Of a stretch of 64,000 bases of DNA, positions 8,268 through 16,092 are shown piece after piece. The position numbers and the translations under genes were made by a program. Each line of letters starts with the position of its first letter. Positions within the stretch are counted from its first letter, which is position 1. The stretch covers positions 1-64,000 of the forward strand of contig NZ_MTSZ01000009.1 of assembly GCF_002118315.1 (NCBI RefSeq), in the 5' to 3' direction. Under the pieces are notes generated by a model, which saw only the letters and a program-made list of their open reading frames with translations, searched no databases and had not been told where the DNA came from. Origin of the DNA: Kiloniella majae. Its GTDB lineage: Bacteria > Pseudomonadota > Alphaproteobacteria > Kiloniellales > Kiloniellaceae.

Positions 8268-8309
8268 ACGCCCCGATGCTTTGGATTATTTATCTGAACA
8301 TCGGGGCGT
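8268..8309. terminator. GC-rich hairpin, probable terminator after VOC gene
   Basis: ACGCCCCGATG (8268-8278) pairs perfectly with CATCGGGGCGT (8299-8309), giving an 11-bp stem and a 20-nt loop. There is no strong T-run on either side, so termination is probable rather than certain. Confidence 0.45.
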
Positions 8310-8370
8310 CTGTCTTGGGAACAATCAGATACATATAAAAACATTATCTGAAATTTTTTGTAATTCATTT

Positions 8371-8396
8371 TGAACCTTTCCCGTTTTCATACCGTC
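8371..8396 (+). promoter_or_regulatory. ECF-type promoter P3
   Basis: -35 TGAACC (8371-8376, within TTTTGAACC), 15-nt spacer, -10 CCGTC (8392-8396). It lies 62 nt upstream of the secreted-protein gene at 8459. Confidence 0.65.
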
Positions 8397-8458
8397 AGAC
8401 CCTGTAACGACAACATTGCGTTGCTCGAAAACGTAGATTGATAAAGCAGGAGATCAAA

Positions 8459-9814
8459 ATGAATAGATTTAAAAAAATACTTCTAGGTGCAAGTGCTGCT
8501 GCACTTGGGATGAGTGTAATAACCACAAATACTGTTTTTGCGGCATCCAGCGGAAATTCTGAGTATGTACAGAATGTTGACTTAAGTTTTCCTGGGTATG
8601 CGGCGGTTATTAATGTGGAAAATGCTTCAGGAAGTAAGTCTGTAAATAATGTCAATTTACAGGTTCAGGAATCATCTATTGATATTGAAGCTGCTGGGTT
8701 TGTACAGTGTGGCGATGATAAAACAATGGATTTTAGTCACGCTGATATTCATTTTGGCCCTCTCGGTATGTCTGGTGATAAAATCAATGAAGGATCAAGT
8801 CTTTATAATAAGAGTAATTTTGTGGTTAGTTATAAAACCCGTATTGGTTTTGGGAAATGGGTGACCGAAAGTGCTGGCGGTGATGATAAAATCTTTACTG
8901 TGCCTTTAAATCAAATAAAGAATGGTCATCCGGCTATTCGTGTTAACGCTCTAGAAGAGCTCAATAAGAAATTACAATCCCATCTACAAGGGGGAGGGTC
9001 CAAGGTTGATTTTTATAAAAATGATCAGCAAGTTGTATTGCAAAGACCTGTTTCTCTTGCTGGATGGTGTAAAAAATCAAAGACTTTTAGCGAGGCTGTA
9101 CTTAAAGCAGGCTTTGAAACGAAAAACTTTACAATACAGGTGAAGTATAAGGGAGATCCCACGCTTACAGATAAGCCTCTGTTAAACGCACAGTTGGGAC
9201 AGATGGGTAATAATCCGCAGTACAATAACAATCAGTCTTTGCTTTTAAATCAGGCAACATTCCAACCTAATATGCCCCATCACATCGGGAAATGTACCGA
9301 AGGAACGCCTGATCCTAAAATTCGTGTGAACTACAAAGGAGCAGGTAAAGGGACTGTGCGTTTTAAAGTTATCGTAGAGAATAGTGAAGGTAACTACGTG
9401 CTTCCAAACGTTTATCTCGGCAGTTATGATTCTCAAAGCCAGATAAACAGGCACTTTGATTTTGACTATCCTTTGATTGATAAAATGTACAATCATTATC
9501 AGTTCAAGTGGTGGGCGACGATTAATAAAACCTACGAACATGCACTGACGATTGAAGCTCAGGTCAAAGATCAAAACAGTGATAGTTATGGACCTTGGGA
9601 AGAGTTCGGTTCGGCGACTTTTAAGCATCGTTGTACGCCACAAGTGAATGTAAATGTTGGTGGAGCTAAAGCAGGTGGTTACCAAAGCCAGGATAATGCA
9701 AACCAACCAACTGTTAAGCCAATCTTGCAAACAAAACCTCAGCGAGCTCCTCTGAGCAAGGCTGAACCCAAAACACAAAGACCTAAACGTCTGATAATTC
9801 AAACACCTCAATAA
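8459..9814 (+). CDS. secreted protein of unknown function, 451 aa, likely ECF-sigma target
   Basis: No family recognised. The ATG at 8459 has AGGAG closely upstream. The N-terminus is a classical signal peptide (MNRFKKILLG, hydrophobic ASAAALGMSVITT, cleavage near VFA-ASS at about residue 28). The mature protein is rich in beta-type sequence with four or five Cys (FVQCGDD, AGWCKK, IGKCTEG, FKHRCTP), and has two similar halves each ending near a Cys. The C-terminal 55 residues are low-complexity (Gln, Lys, Pro). It may be an envelope or extracellular structural protein. It is preceded by ECF-type promoter P3, so it is a likely output of the ECF sigma system, and a terminator hairpin follows at 9828. 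Confidence 0.7.
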   Translation: MNRFKKILLGASAAALGMSVITTNTVFAASSGNSEYVQNVDLSFPGYAAVINVENASGSKSVNNVNLQVQESSIDIEAAGFVQCGDDKTMDFSHADIHFGPLGMSGDKINEGSSLYNKSNFVVSYKTRIGFGKWVTESAGGDDKIFTVPLNQIKNGHPAIRVNALEELNKKLQSHLQGGGSKVDFYKNDQQVVLQRPVSLAGWCKKSKTFSEAVLKAGFETKNFTIQVKYKGDPTLTDKPLLNAQLGQMGNNPQYNNNQSLLLNQATFQPNMPHHIGKCTEGTPDPKIRVNYKGAGKGTVRFKVIVENSEGNYVLPNVYLGSYDSQSQINRHFDFDYPLIDKMYNHYQFKWWATINKTYEHALTIEAQVKDQNSDSYGPWEEFGSATFKHRCTPQVNVNVGGAKAGGYQSQDNANQPTVKPILQTKPQRAPLSKAEPKTQRPKRLIIQTPQ

Positions 9815-9827
9815 GCCTAGATGAACG

Positions 9828-9868
9828 GAGTGTGGCAGGGCCTAAAACAAGGCTCTGCTACTCTTTTA
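9828..9868 (+). terminator. intrinsic terminator after secreted protein gene
   Basis: GAGTGTGGCAGGGCC (9828-9842) pairs with GGCTCTGCTACTC (9851-9863), with wobble pairs, around an 8-nt loop, then TTTTATT. This separates the secreted protein from the barrel/sigma operon. Confidence 0.6.
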
Positions 9869-9898
9869 TTATGTAGTTGAAAATGAGTTCAGCTTTTA

Positions 9899-9915
9899 TT
9901 GATACAATTGATACA
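9899..9915 (+). promoter_or_regulatory. candidate operator, tandem TTGATACAA repeat upstream of barrel/sigma operon
   Basis: TTGATACAATTGATACA is the cleanest copy of the element: two units with a 9-bp period, ending 82 nt before the GTG at 9998. A possible -35/-10 pair (TTGTTC, 16 nt, TAGTAT) follows at about 9928-9955. No ECF-type TGAACC promoter is seen here, so the sigma operon may be switched on by another regulator. Confidence 0.48.
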
Positions 9916-9997
9916 CTTTGGATTATTGTTCAAAATACTGATTTCTATAGTATCTTGGTGTAAAATTGTACGAAGTCTGCCTTGGGGAACATCAGGC

Positions 9998-12085
9998 GTG
10001 CGTTTGAAAATTAGAAAAAAGATGCAGTATGGTTTTGGACCTCTGATAGCGGCAATGGTTTTGCCGTTTTTCTGCGTTCAACCAGCCATGGCAGATTGGG
10101 TAGCAGATTTTACACCCCCTAAAACATCTGATGCAAAAATACTAATAGATCTTCCGGATGATTTGGATGTGATAACTCTGACACAACTTGGTGTCGAGTT
10201 GGACGGTATTGATATTACGTCACTTCTTTCCCTTGATGGTGTTGATTTTATATACAAGCCTCTTCAGGCTCTTGAGGGAAATGAACACACATTGAAATTG
10301 GTAACGTTAAATCCTGATGGTACGTCAGAGGTAAGGCAGCAATGGACTTTTACGATAGCTGATGATGGTACTGGCTCTGCTGGTAATGTTTCTGATTTGA
10401 ATGAAAGCACCCCTGAAATTGAAATGGCAGAACGGTTACTTCGTTCGGCTTATTTTCGGGCTGATACATTAACCGAATTCAGTCGACGTGTTGTACAGCA
10501 AAATATCGGGCATGCCACCAATCGTTCAACTTTATCAGGTAGTGGTGATATCAACACAGGTTTTGCCGCCGGAAAATGGACCGTGGATGGTCATGCAAAT
10601 TACCTGGTGCAAAGTGATGTTGATTTTGCTCAGACTGAACGTACGATCGATTTGGGTGAATATGACGTAAATGCTGATTATCAGGGCGATACCGTAGTCG
10701 GTGGTTTTTCACTCGGCCATCATGACACCGGATTGGAAACACTTCTTGTTTCTGATTTTTATCGTCGCGGTGTTTCCGCACGACTTGGTACAAGTGACAG
10801 CAGGGTGGAAGCACAGGGCTTTGCTTTTGGTACGGAATCTGTCTCTGGCGCCGCGGATCTAACAGGCCTTAACAGTACGGAAAACCGCCTTAAGGGCGTT
10901 AGTTTGGCCGTAAAGCCTTTTTCCACCGATGTCGATGCATTGAAGTTAACTGGCACTTATTACGATGGTTTGGGCGAGGGAAGTGGTATCGGTCTTTCCG
11001 ATCTGGATAGTGCTGCCTCTGGTTCTGGATGGGGCGTCGGTTTGGAAAAAAGCTTTGGCCAAAATAGAACCCGTTTAAAAGCACAATACGCTCACGCCCT
11101 GTTTGATCAGGATGGCGATAATGGGGATGCGCCAAAAGATAGCAGTGATGCTGTTTCGTTTTTGATCGAACATGGTCTGTTTGAAGAGGCACCTATTGTA
11201 TGGGATGACGCATTGGATATTGACGTTGGCTTTGGGTATGACCGCGTTGATACTTTCTTTGAAAGCCTGGCCAACCCGGGACTGGTTTCTGATCGTGATG
11301 CTTATTCCGCTTATACAAACCTCTATTGGGGCGCTTTATCCGCAAACCTCTATGCATTACATGAAACCAATAACGTTGATGATTTCGCAAATGTTCCAAC
11401 AGATCGTTTGGAGAGTATTGATTTTGGTCTTAACTATGCTTTTGATCAACAAACGGGATCAACAGAATGGCTAGGAACACCCTATATCTTTATGAACAGT
11501 TATCTAGCCAGCCTGGGGCGTGTTAAAACGCCAGTTGGCTATGATGGTGGTGATACAGATAATCTGTCATCTTCTATTACATTAGGTGGCGGTGCTAACT
11601 ATGATGACTGGTACTGGTCTGCATCCCATAGCTATTCCCGTTTTGATGATTATACCAATGTATCAAGTGATACAGTCAACAATCTGACTGGTTTTAACGT
11701 TGGGTGGATTGTTTCAGACCGGCTGGATGTTAATGGCGGCACACAATTCGGGGTGTTTGAGGACCTTGATACAAATAAAAACAGCTTTAGCACAAACCTT
11801 TATCTGGGGGCGACAGCAGAGCTTGTTCCAGATAAAGTTGACTTAAATATTGATTATAATTTGAACCTTGCGAACGGTAGCGGCGACTCATCTGATAGTC
11901 ATATCGTTAATAGCGAGGTAGAATGGACCTTCCTTCAACCTCGCACCAATCGCCCAGGTTTGGCATTGGCCCTGAGAGGATCAATGGAGGAATTCAATGG
12001 AAACACAGATAGTGCTCAAAATGAAACAGAGTATCAGGCCTACATGGTTCTGCGCGTTAAAGCACCATTTTCGCTTAGCTATTAA
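9998..12085 (+). CDS. outer-membrane beta-barrel-like protein, first gene of ECF sigma operon
   Basis: Predicted exported protein of 695 residues. It has a signal peptide with a basic n-region (RLKIRKKM) and hydrophobic core, cleavage near AMA-DW. A short Ig-like segment follows (about 40-130: ITLTQLGVELDGIDIT, LKLVTLNPDG), then a long region of alternating hydrophobic and polar residues rich in Gly, Asp, Tyr and Asn, typical of beta-barrel strands (for example FDIDVGFGYDRVD-like stretches), ending SLSY. GTG at 9998 is preferred: GGGGA lies 9 nt upstream and it supplies the positive n-region; ATG at 10022 lacks a ribosome site. It overlaps the next gene by 89 nt. I do not recognise a named family; the barrel call is from sequence texture. 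Confidence 0.65.
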   Translation: MRLKIRKKMQYGFGPLIAAMVLPFFCVQPAMADWVADFTPPKTSDAKILIDLPDDLDVITLTQLGVELDGIDITSLLSLDGVDFIYKPLQALEGNEHTLKLVTLNPDGTSEVRQQWTFTIADDGTGSAGNVSDLNESTPEIEMAERLLRSAYFRADTLTEFSRRVVQQNIGHATNRSTLSGSGDINTGFAAGKWTVDGHANYLVQSDVDFAQTERTIDLGEYDVNADYQGDTVVGGFSLGHHDTGLETLLVSDFYRRGVSARLGTSDSRVEAQGFAFGTESVSGAADLTGLNSTENRLKGVSLAVKPFSTDVDALKLTGTYYDGLGEGSGIGLSDLDSAASGSGWGVGLEKSFGQNRTRLKAQYAHALFDQDGDNGDAPKDSSDAVSFLIEHGLFEEAPIVWDDALDIDVGFGYDRVDTFFESLANPGLVSDRDAYSAYTNLYWGALSANLYALHETNNVDDFANVPTDRLESIDFGLNYAFDQQTGSTEWLGTPYIFMNSYLASLGRVKTPVGYDGGDTDNLSSSITLGGGANYDDWYWSASHSYSRFDDYTNVSSDTVNNLTGFNVGWIVSDRLDVNGGTQFGVFEDLDTNKNSFSTNLYLGATAELVPDKVDLNIDYNLNLANGSGDSSDSHIVNSEVEWTFLQPRTNRPGLALALRGSMEEFNGNTDSAQNETEYQAYMVLRVKAPFSLSY

Positions 12086-13190
12086 GGCGGTTCTGGTTTC
12101 GGGTGTTATATCCGGGGCGGGTCTAACCGCGCCAATGGTTGCCGAAGCGAACGTAACCTCGGTTACCGTTACGCCGCAACGTGCAAATGTTAATGTTAAA
12201 GGTGCATCAGCTCTTTCGTTGACATGGAATGTTACAAGGTTTGAGCCAACGGCTCCGACCACTGTTCCAGTCAGTTCGACAAATGCTGTTCTTCAAATTA
12301 ATGGCTCTACTGTTGCGAATTTAGGCGGTACTTTGTTGAAACAATCATCTTTGGCTGCGGCGCAAAGTGAAACACTACGTTTTAGCGAAGTACTTTCTAT
12401 TTCTCCTGCTTTGGCCAGAAAAATAGCAGAAGCCCCCACAGGATCTGTTCTGATTTCGAGAACCTTTACGGACACACAAACAACAGGCTTGGCAAGGCTT
12501 TCGGTTTTTGCTGGGACAGGTCAGGGCGGTGCGCTCAGTATCAATCGTATTGATCTGCGTTTTGACAATGATGCCAGAACAGATGTTATCGCCCAGGGTG
12601 ATACTAGAAGGGCTATTGCAGAGATAAACTTCCGCAGTAGTGGTCTTTTAAAGGGCGAATGGCGGATCATTGATCCCACAGCAAGCCTTGGAAGTGCACG
12701 CGGTCGTATCCTGCAAGTAGTGCGTCAACAGGTTGTAAGCTCTGGGCAAGGTCGGACCCGGATAGTAAGTCCGGCACTGCCAACGGCTAAGAACGGTCTT
12801 TATCTACTGACATTCAGTGTCGAAAATGCGGATGGTATCGCTGAACTTCCTGTGTTGAGGTACTTTGTTCTGGAAGGGACAACCAATAGACCCGAAGATA
12901 ACCTGACAACACTCAGCCCTGGAAATGGAGTAAGAGTTAGTCAGGATACTGTTTTTGCTTGGGAGAATGTTCCCGGTGCTCTTGCCTATCAGGTTGAAAT
13001 ATTCAATCCGGGCCATAGCAAAGTGGTTTCAGGGAAAGTTGTATCCGCGAAGGATTTAAAACTCAAACTGTCCGCTTTTTCTCTGGATAACCTGACATCT
13101 GGTGAAAGTTATGACTGGCGATTGCGTGCTTTTGATAAAGAAGGACGGGTTATTGGGTCTTCGCCCCGTCAATTGATATTTATGCCATAG
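11997..13190 (+). CDS. secreted protein of unknown function, 397 aa
   Basis: No family recognised. The ATG at 11997 lies inside the barrel gene but has GGAGG with ideal 6-nt spacing, so the 89-nt overlap looks real and suggests coupled translation. A long basic n-region precedes a signal peptide (AIKAVLVSGVISGAGL, cleavage near VAEA-N at about 52). The mature part starts with a beta-sandwich-like segment (TSVTVTPQRANVNVKG) and ends with a fibronectin/CARDB-like segment (PGNGVRVSQDTVFAWENVPGALAYQVEIF, split here for brevity, about residues 305-397), which resembles ligand-binding Ig folds. It is the second gene of the sigma operon, and may work with the barrel protein at the cell surface. Confidence 0.68.
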   Translation: METQIVLKMKQSIRPTWFCALKHHFRLAIKAVLVSGVISGAGLTAPMVAEANVTSVTVTPQRANVNVKGASALSLTWNVTRFEPTAPTTVPVSSTNAVLQINGSTVANLGGTLLKQSSLAAAQSETLRFSEVLSISPALARKIAEAPTGSVLISRTFTDTQTTGLARLSVFAGTGQGGALSINRIDLRFDNDARTDVIAQGDTRRAIAEINFRSSGLLKGEWRIIDPTASLGSARGRILQVVRQQVVSSGQGRTRIVSPALPTAKNGLYLLTFSVENADGIAELPVLRYFVLEGTTNRPEDNLTTLSPGNGVRVSQDTVFAWENVPGALAYQVEIFNPGHSKVVSGKVVSAKDLKLKLSAFSLDNLTSGESYDWRLRAFDKEGRVIGSSPRQLIFMP

Positions 13191-13202
13191 AGATCTTTTT
13201 TG

Positions 13203-13754
13203 ATGACAGAAAACGATACAGCATTTTCTTTACTAAAACGTGTCAGCAAGGGCGATGAATCCGCCTTTGCTGATTTTTATAATCTGTTTGAAAAACGTTT
13301 GTATCTTTTTATTAAATCAAAATTGAACGATTCATTCGAAGCAGCCGACATACTAAATGAAACCTTCTTGGAGGTTTGGCGCAAAGCCGAAACCTTTGAG
13401 GGGCGTTCAAAAGTATCAACCTGGCTATTTGGAATAGCGTATTACAAGACGGTGGATCGGATGCGTAAAAGAACAGACATACCAATGGATAGTGACAACT
13501 TTCCGGAAACTGCGGATGATAGTCCTGATGCAATGGCGTGTCTTTTGACTGCTGAAAAAAGTGATCATATCAAGTTTTGTCTTGATACTTTAAAGGCAGT
13601 ACAACGTGCCGTGATGCAGTTGGCGTTTTTCGAAGACCTTCCATATTCAGAAATTGCCCTGATTGTGGACTGTCCGGAAAACACCGTTAAGACCCGTATG
13701 TTCCATGCCAAACAGGCGATGAAACGCTGCCTGTCCAACCGTATGGGAGGCTGA
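13203..13754 (+). CDS. ECF-type RNA polymerase sigma factor
   Basis: Directs RNA polymerase to special promoters, probably those with TTTGAACC-N15-NCGWC found at four places nearby. The 183-residue protein has the sigma-2 region (about 17-85: FADFYNLFEKRLYLFIKS, then AADILNETFLEVWRKAETFEGR and STWLFGIAYYKTVDRMRKR) and the sigma-4 helix-turn-helix (about 120-175: LPYSEIALIVDCPENTVKTRMFHAKQ, split at LPYSEIALIV). There is no sigma-3 and no long C-terminal extension. The ATG at 13203 is 12 nt after the previous stop (a TTG one codon earlier is possible) and the anti-sigma gene starts 2 nt after its end, so sigma and anti-sigma are co-transcribed. Confidence 0.93.
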   Translation: MTENDTAFSLLKRVSKGDESAFADFYNLFEKRLYLFIKSKLNDSFEAADILNETFLEVWRKAETFEGRSKVSTWLFGIAYYKTVDRMRKRTDIPMDSDNFPETADDSPDAMACLLTAEKSDHIKFCLDTLKAVQRAVMQLAFFEDLPYSEIALIVDCPENTVKTRMFHAKQAMKRCLSNRMGG

Positions 13755-13756
13755 AC

Positions 13757-14374
13757 ATGAAAAAGGAAATTGAAGAGCTCTTGCCGTTCTATGTAAATGG
13801 AACCCTTGAGGGCGAAGAGCTTGAAGTCGTCAAAAAAGCCTTGGCTGAAGATGAGGTCCTTCGAGATGAATGTACTTTTCTGGAAAATATGAGAGATGAA
13901 GTACAAAATCAGGATCTTGGAGTATCTCCGGGTGAATTTGGGTTAAAACGTTTACAGCGGGATCTTGTGAAAGAAAGAACCACTGAATCACAAAAAATGC
14001 CACAGAATGATAACGTCAAAAGTGGTGTTTGGCGGATCGCAACGATTGCGGCCTGTATGATGTTCCTTGTTCAAACTGCTTATGTTGTACCGCTTTGGCA
14101 GCAGAATAATGATCTGGTTGCAGCGAGTGGTGGCAACATCGCGCACATTCGTGGTCCGATACTCTCGGTTACTTTTGTGCCTGAGGCGCAGGAAGAAAAC
14201 ATTCGTGAGCTCTTGTTGGCTGTTGATGCCCGTATCGTTGATGGACCGTCTGCACTGGGCGTTTACAAGCTTTCTGTATCAAAAGATCCGGATGGGGTTA
14301 TTTCAAAGCTTCAGGCCCATAAAAATCTGGTGGAAACCGTACAACGAGACGGCGGGGAAAGTGGTGGGAAGTGA
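13757..14374 (+). CDS. membrane-anchored anti-sigma factor
   Basis: Likely binds and holds the adjacent ECF sigma factor at the membrane. The N-terminal cytosolic part (about 1-85) begins EIEELLPFYVNGTLEGEE, matching the anti-sigma domain helix pattern but without the zinc-binding HxxxCxxC, so it would be a zinc-free type. One membrane helix follows (VWRIATIAACMMFLVQTAY, about 96-116). The periplasmic C-terminal part (about 130-200) has a ferredoxin-like beta-alpha-beta pattern (ILSVTFVPEAQEENIRELLL... YKLSVSK). It lies between the sigma gene (2 nt) and the protease gene (TGATG overlap). The adjacent exported protease is an obvious candidate for its release, by inference. Confidence 0.82.
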   Translation: MKKEIEELLPFYVNGTLEGEELEVVKKALAEDEVLRDECTFLENMRDEVQNQDLGVSPGEFGLKRLQRDLVKERTTESQKMPQNDNVKSGVWRIATIAACMMFLVQTAYVVPLWQQNNDLVAASGGNIAHIRGPILSVTFVPEAQEENIRELLLAVDARIVDGPSALGVYKLSVSKDPDGVISKLQAHKNLVETVQRDGGESGGK

Positions 14375-15936
14375 TGTTACGCTATTCTTTAACTTTCCTT
14401 GGTTTCCTGCTGCTTTCAGTCGGATCACCAAAAGATCTACCTGCGCAAACATCTGCTGACCCTGCTGCTACGTTACCGGGAACAGCACCAATACCCGCGA
14501 ACGCAAGAGCAACGGGGAACCCAAACCCTGTTGATCGTCAACCCAGCCCTACGCAGCCAGAGACCGTACAACCTGGTGAAATCACTTTTACAGGCCTCAG
14601 GGCAAGTTGTGTTCGTCCGGGAACGATACTCACCATTCAGGGCGTGAATTTTGATAAAATTCCAAAGAGTAACCGTCTTGGGTTAAATAATGCTGGCGAG
14701 TTGGTTGAGCTGGAAATTTTAAACAAAAGTCAGACGAGGATTTCAAGCTATCTACCTAAAAAGAATATTGAGTTAAATACTGCTTATGATCTCGTATTCT
14801 ATCAAAAAAATAAAGAACATGTGTTTGATGAAACGGGGCTGAGTGTTCGAACTTGTCCATCGAATAATACAGTCTCTAATGATAGATCTACTTTACAGGA
14901 TGTCATTATTCTTGTGGAAAGTACACAGGAAAACCCGGTACGCTCAGAGCTTCAAAGACGAGGGTTACCCGTTGTTGATGTATATAACCTAAATGCTTTA
15001 CAGTCGGTTTTAATTCAGACACGTGCAACAAATGCTGCCACTGTTATTCAGGAACTCAGAGCAGTTTTCCCGGATGCCGAGATCGACTTTAATAATGACC
15101 TGACGTCTTCTGCCAAACCACGTTTATACGCACAAAAGGCGATTGGCTGGGACCCGGACAATGGGTGTCAAACTACACAGCTTGGTTTCCCCGTCGGTTT
15201 ATTGGATGGTGCAATAGATCAGCACCATACTGCCTTTGTTGGGCAGTCAATTGTATCTCGTAATTTTTTAGGTAATCAAACCGTTGACTTAAGCCACGCA
15301 ACTTCAATCGGATCTATTTTGATCGGGAATGATCAAGAACGGGGTTATCAAGGTTTGATCCCCGGGACAATTTTATATAACGCTGTGGTTCTAAGGCTCT
15401 CAAACTCAGGGGATCAGTTGGCCAGTACGGTTGCTGTTTTGCAGGGACTGGATTGGCTACTCTCTAATCAAGTTCGATTGATTAATGTTTCCCTCAGCAC
15501 AGCAACAGCGAACAGGGTGCTAAACAAAGGATTTGGTCTTTCGTTAGAGAAGGGCGCAATTGTCTTTTCAAGTGTTGGCAATCAAGGTCCCAAAGCCCCT
15601 AGAAGTTACCCTGCGGCCATAGACGGCATCTTCTCAATTACTGCAATTGATTCCCTGCAAAGAATTTATCGCGATGCTAATCAAGGTGATTTTATTGATT
15701 TTGCTGCGCCGGGCGTGGATATCTGGACAGCAGTTCCGGATAATGAAGGAGCTTATGTATCCGGTACATCCTTCGCAACGCCTCACGCTCTTGCTGTGGC
15801 GTCTCTTATCCTGAAAAACAATCCAAAAATTTCCCGTCAGGTTTTATCACGGGCTTTGTCTTTTTCTCTGATCGATCTCGGCGATCCCGGGCACGATCCT
15901 GTATATGGGGCAGGATTACTTAAAGGCACTTGTTAG
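14374..15936 (+). CDS. secreted S8 (subtilisin-like) serine protease of the sigma operon
   Basis: A 520-residue exported peptidase. Order: signal peptide (LRYSLTFLGFLLLSVGS), Pro/Thr-rich linker to about residue 65, an IPT/TIG-like segment (about 68-160: GEITFTGLRASCVRPGTI, ILTIQGVNFDKIP), an I9/propeptide-like segment (about 172-250: VIILVESTQENPVRSEL), then the S8 domain. The triad is complete: Asp278 (LLDGAIDQHH), His308 (DLSHATSIG), Ser466 (SGTSFATPHA), with the oxyanion Asn in SSVGNQG. The His motif is HATSIGS rather than the usual HGTxVAG. The ATG overlaps the anti-sigma stop as TGATG. Probably periplasmic or secreted; it could mature surface proteins or process the anti-sigma factor. 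Confidence 0.88.
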   Translation: MLRYSLTFLGFLLLSVGSPKDLPAQTSADPAATLPGTAPIPANARATGNPNPVDRQPSPTQPETVQPGEITFTGLRASCVRPGTILTIQGVNFDKIPKSNRLGLNNAGELVELEILNKSQTRISSYLPKKNIELNTAYDLVFYQKNKEHVFDETGLSVRTCPSNNTVSNDRSTLQDVIILVESTQENPVRSELQRRGLPVVDVYNLNALQSVLIQTRATNAATVIQELRAVFPDAEIDFNNDLTSSAKPRLYAQKAIGWDPDNGCQTTQLGFPVGLLDGAIDQHHTAFVGQSIVSRNFLGNQTVDLSHATSIGSILIGNDQERGYQGLIPGTILYNAVVLRLSNSGDQLASTVAVLQGLDWLLSNQVRLINVSLSTATANRVLNKGFGLSLEKGAIVFSSVGNQGPKAPRSYPAAIDGIFSITAIDSLQRIYRDANQGDFIDFAAPGVDIWTAVPDNEGAYVSGTSFATPHALAVASLILKNNPKISRQVLSRALSFSLIDLGDPGHDPVYGAGLLKGTC

Positions 15937-15992
15937 TGTTTATCTGATTTATTTTATTTAAAAACAATAAAATAAAAGAAAATTTTTTTATT

Positions 15993-16018
15993 TGAACCAT
16001 TATTCCTATTGCTCCGAC
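15993..16018 (+). promoter_or_regulatory. ECF-type promoter P4
   Basis: -35 TGAACC (15993-15998, within TTTGAACC), 15-nt spacer, -10 CCGAC (16014-16018). It lies 74 nt upstream of the secreted-protein gene at 16093 and separates that gene from the sigma/protease operon. Confidence 0.65.
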
Positions 16019-16092
16019 TTAGTTCTGAACAAAACATCAAGTGCTGCCGTTAGGTAGTGAGGCTCTAAGGCCAGGAATGAGAAGGAAGTATC

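Noticed and set aside
9245-9811. 188-codon minus-strand frame opposite the secreted protein at 8459
   Set aside because: No ribosome site and no recognisable sequence; the sense frame has a signal peptide and a promoter.
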